From Vulcanimicrobiota bacterium (GTDB taxonomy: Bacteria; Vulcanimicrobiota; Vulcanimicrobiia; Vulcanimicrobiales; Vulcanimicrobiaceae), in contig JASHTE010000116.1 of assembly GCA_030040695.1 (NCBI GenBank), positions 1-7,980 on the forward strand: a DNA stretch of 7,980 nt, given 5' to 3'. Shown piece after piece: positions 7,135 through 7,980 of the stretch; positions within the stretch are counted from its first letter, which is position 1, and each line of letters starts with the position of its first letter. Position numbers and translations under genes: made by a program. The notes under the pieces are model-generated. The model was given only the letters and a program-made list of their open reading frames with translations, made no database searches and was not told the origin of the DNA.

Positions 7135-7559
7135 CGCCCGCCCTCGAGGTTTCGCTGCGAATCGAGTCTCTCGTTGCGACGATGCTGCTCTTCGGCGTCG
7201 GCATCGCCGCGGCAAATCCGCGCTTTCGCGTAGCGCGCGACATCGGGCGCCTCGCGCCGATGCGCATCCAACTCGATGTCGTCGATCGCGACGGTGACCA
7301 CTTCGTCGATGTCCTCACGCCGGCGATCGTGGGACGCGGCGCGGATGCCGACGTGGTCGTCGACGATCCCGACGTTAGCCGGCATCACGCCCGCTTCGAA
7401 GCCGAGAATGGTGTCGTCTATCTCAGCGACCTCGAGAGCACGAATGGAACCTTCCTGAACGGCCGAAGGCTGCGCCAAGCGATCGAAGTACGCCCCGGCG
7501 ACCGGATCGACGTAGGGACTGCCCGACTGGTAGTGAAGGACATCGCGCAATGGACGTAG
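7131..7559 (+). CDS. FhaB-like membrane-anchored FHA-domain protein
   Basis: The 142-residue protein has a hydrophobic N-terminal segment (about 13-28, LVATMLLFGVGIAAA) that could be one membrane anchor or a remnant of one. Residues 62-137 are an FHA domain with IVGRGADADVV (66-76), SRHHARF (83-89), DLESTNGTFLNG (100-111) and PGDRIDVG. This size and layout match FhaB/FipA of Actinobacteria, which lies between fhaA and the PP2C phosphatase gene pstP and binds phosphorylated FtsZ/FtsQ-type partners. The role here is inferred from position. ATG 7131 has a strong SD (AAGGAG, 7121-7126) and overlaps the fhaA stop (ATGA). The frame stays open upstream to 6711, but that part is an Arg-rich shadow of fhaA. 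It overlaps the next gene by ten bases. Confidence 0.87.
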   Translation: MTPALEVSLRIESLVATMLLFGVGIAAANPRFRVARDIGRLAPMRIQLDVVDRDGDHFVDVLTPAIVGRGADADVVVDDPDVSRHHARFEAENGVVYLSDLESTNGTFLNGRRLRQAIEVRPGDRIDVGTARLVVKDIAQWT

Positions 7560-7980
7560 CGATCCGCGGCGATCTCGCAAGCTGCTTGACGCTCCGTCTT
7601 GCCCCGGCGACCTGGCTCTTTGCGATCGCACGCGGCTTTGGCGAGATCGAGGGCGCTCCGATTGCCCGCGCGGCGCTTACTCGTCTCGAGGGCGAGTGTC
7701 GCAGGAGAACCCGCGGAGAGACACGTTCGCGGCGCTTGTTACGCTCGCACAATGCCGCTACGACGCTCTGCGGCGCGCTCGCGCGTGTCAACGGGGCGCT
7801 CTACCTGCGCAGCGCAGGGCACGACGACTACGTTCCCGCAGCCTGCTCGCTCTCGGCGGCGCTCGTTGTGCGGGATCGCGCGTACGTAGCGCATGCGGGC
7901 TCGACCGCGGTGTATCTCGTTCACGGCCAAAACGTGCTGGCACTCACGAGCGGCGACATTTTTGAAGGCGATCAACCGGT
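7550..7980 (+). CDS. Degenerate PP2C-like (pseudo)phosphatase, 3' end beyond the window
   Basis: The frame from ATG 7550 is open to the window end (143 full codons). AAGGA at 7536-7540 gives it a ribosome-binding site, and it overlaps fhaB by ten bases. Position after FhaA and FhaB is that of the PP2C phosphatase PstP. The pattern also fits: WLFAIARGFGEIEG (22-35) aligns with the family's LFAVADGMGGHxxG, AATTLCGAL (69-77) with GTTLTAAL, and RAYVAHAGSTAVYLV (110-124) with LYLAHVGDSRAYLL. Yet the metal-binding Asp of ADG is Arg28, GDSR is GSTA (117-120), and no N-terminal NED motif is seen in the short MDVAIRGDLASC start. Residues 51-65 are unusually Arg-rich. A catalytically dead or divergent PP2C is likely. 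The C-terminal metal ligands are outside the window, so this is not final. Confidence 0.7.
   Translation, partial: MDVAIRGDLASCLTLRLAPATWLFAIARGFGEIEGAPIARAALTRLEGECRRRTRGETRSRRLLRSHNAATTLCGALARVNGALYLRSAGHDDYVPAACSLSAALVVRDRAYVAHAGSTAVYLVHGQNVLALTSGDIFEGDQP

Noticed and set aside
6891..7631. 246-residue open frame on the - strand
   Set aside because: Antisense to fhaA, fhaB and the PP2C-like gene; no motif and composition typical of antisense shadow.
7599..7889. 96-residue + strand frame near the window end
   Set aside because: Overlaps the PP2C-like frame, which has an SD, coupling to fhaB and family-like motifs; this one is Arg-rich with none.

Overview
The window is a GC-rich bacterial chromosome segment with eight confident genes plus one partial gene, all on the + strand and nearly all packed end to end. 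I see no RNA gene, insertion sequence, CRISPR array or phage gene. The gene combination is trmFO, hslVU, def-fmt-rsmB, then an actinobacterial-style FhaA/FhaB/PP2C set. Together with a family-specific Ig-like lipoprotein, it points to a free-living, GC-rich lineage outside the well-studied phyla. A member of the Eremiobacterota (WPS-2) or a relative is my best guess, but this is inference and weakly held.

Layout. (1) 1-3204 is a translationally coupled trio: trmFO (5' end cut by the window; m5U54 tRNA methylation), hslV (peptidase) and hslU (its AAA+ unfoldase), joined by 4-base ATGA and GTGA overlaps. (2) 3205-3294 is a short, possibly structured leader, followed by a 155-residue predicted lipoprotein with one Big_5-like Ig fold. 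This gene interrupts otherwise gap-free housekeeping genes. (3) 3763-3814 is a second short gap, ending in a 7-bp hairpin that holds the def ribosome-binding site in its loop and the def start codon in its 3' arm. (4) def-fmt-rsmB (3815-6478) supplies N-formylmethionine removal, initiator-tRNA formylation and 16S rRNA m5C methylation. fmt appears to start at a CTG inside a CTGA overlap. (5) 6475-7980 holds fhaA-like and fhaB-like FHA-domain proteins, followed by the start of a PP2C-like gene that runs off the window.

The genes fall into three functional themes: tRNA and rRNA maturation with translation initiation (trmFO, def, fmt, rsmB), cytoplasmic protein quality control (hslVU), and phospho-threonine signalling of the kind that controls cell-wall growth in Actinobacteria (fhaA, fhaB, PP2C-like). 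The most unusual item is the terminal PP2C-like protein. It keeps the fold's landmark spacing but has lost the metal-binding Asp of the usual ADGMGG motif (it reads ARGFG) and the GDSR motif (it reads GSTA), so it looks like a pseudophosphatase. Kinase, FtsW/RodA and PBP genes would be expected just downstream if the actinobacterial order holds.
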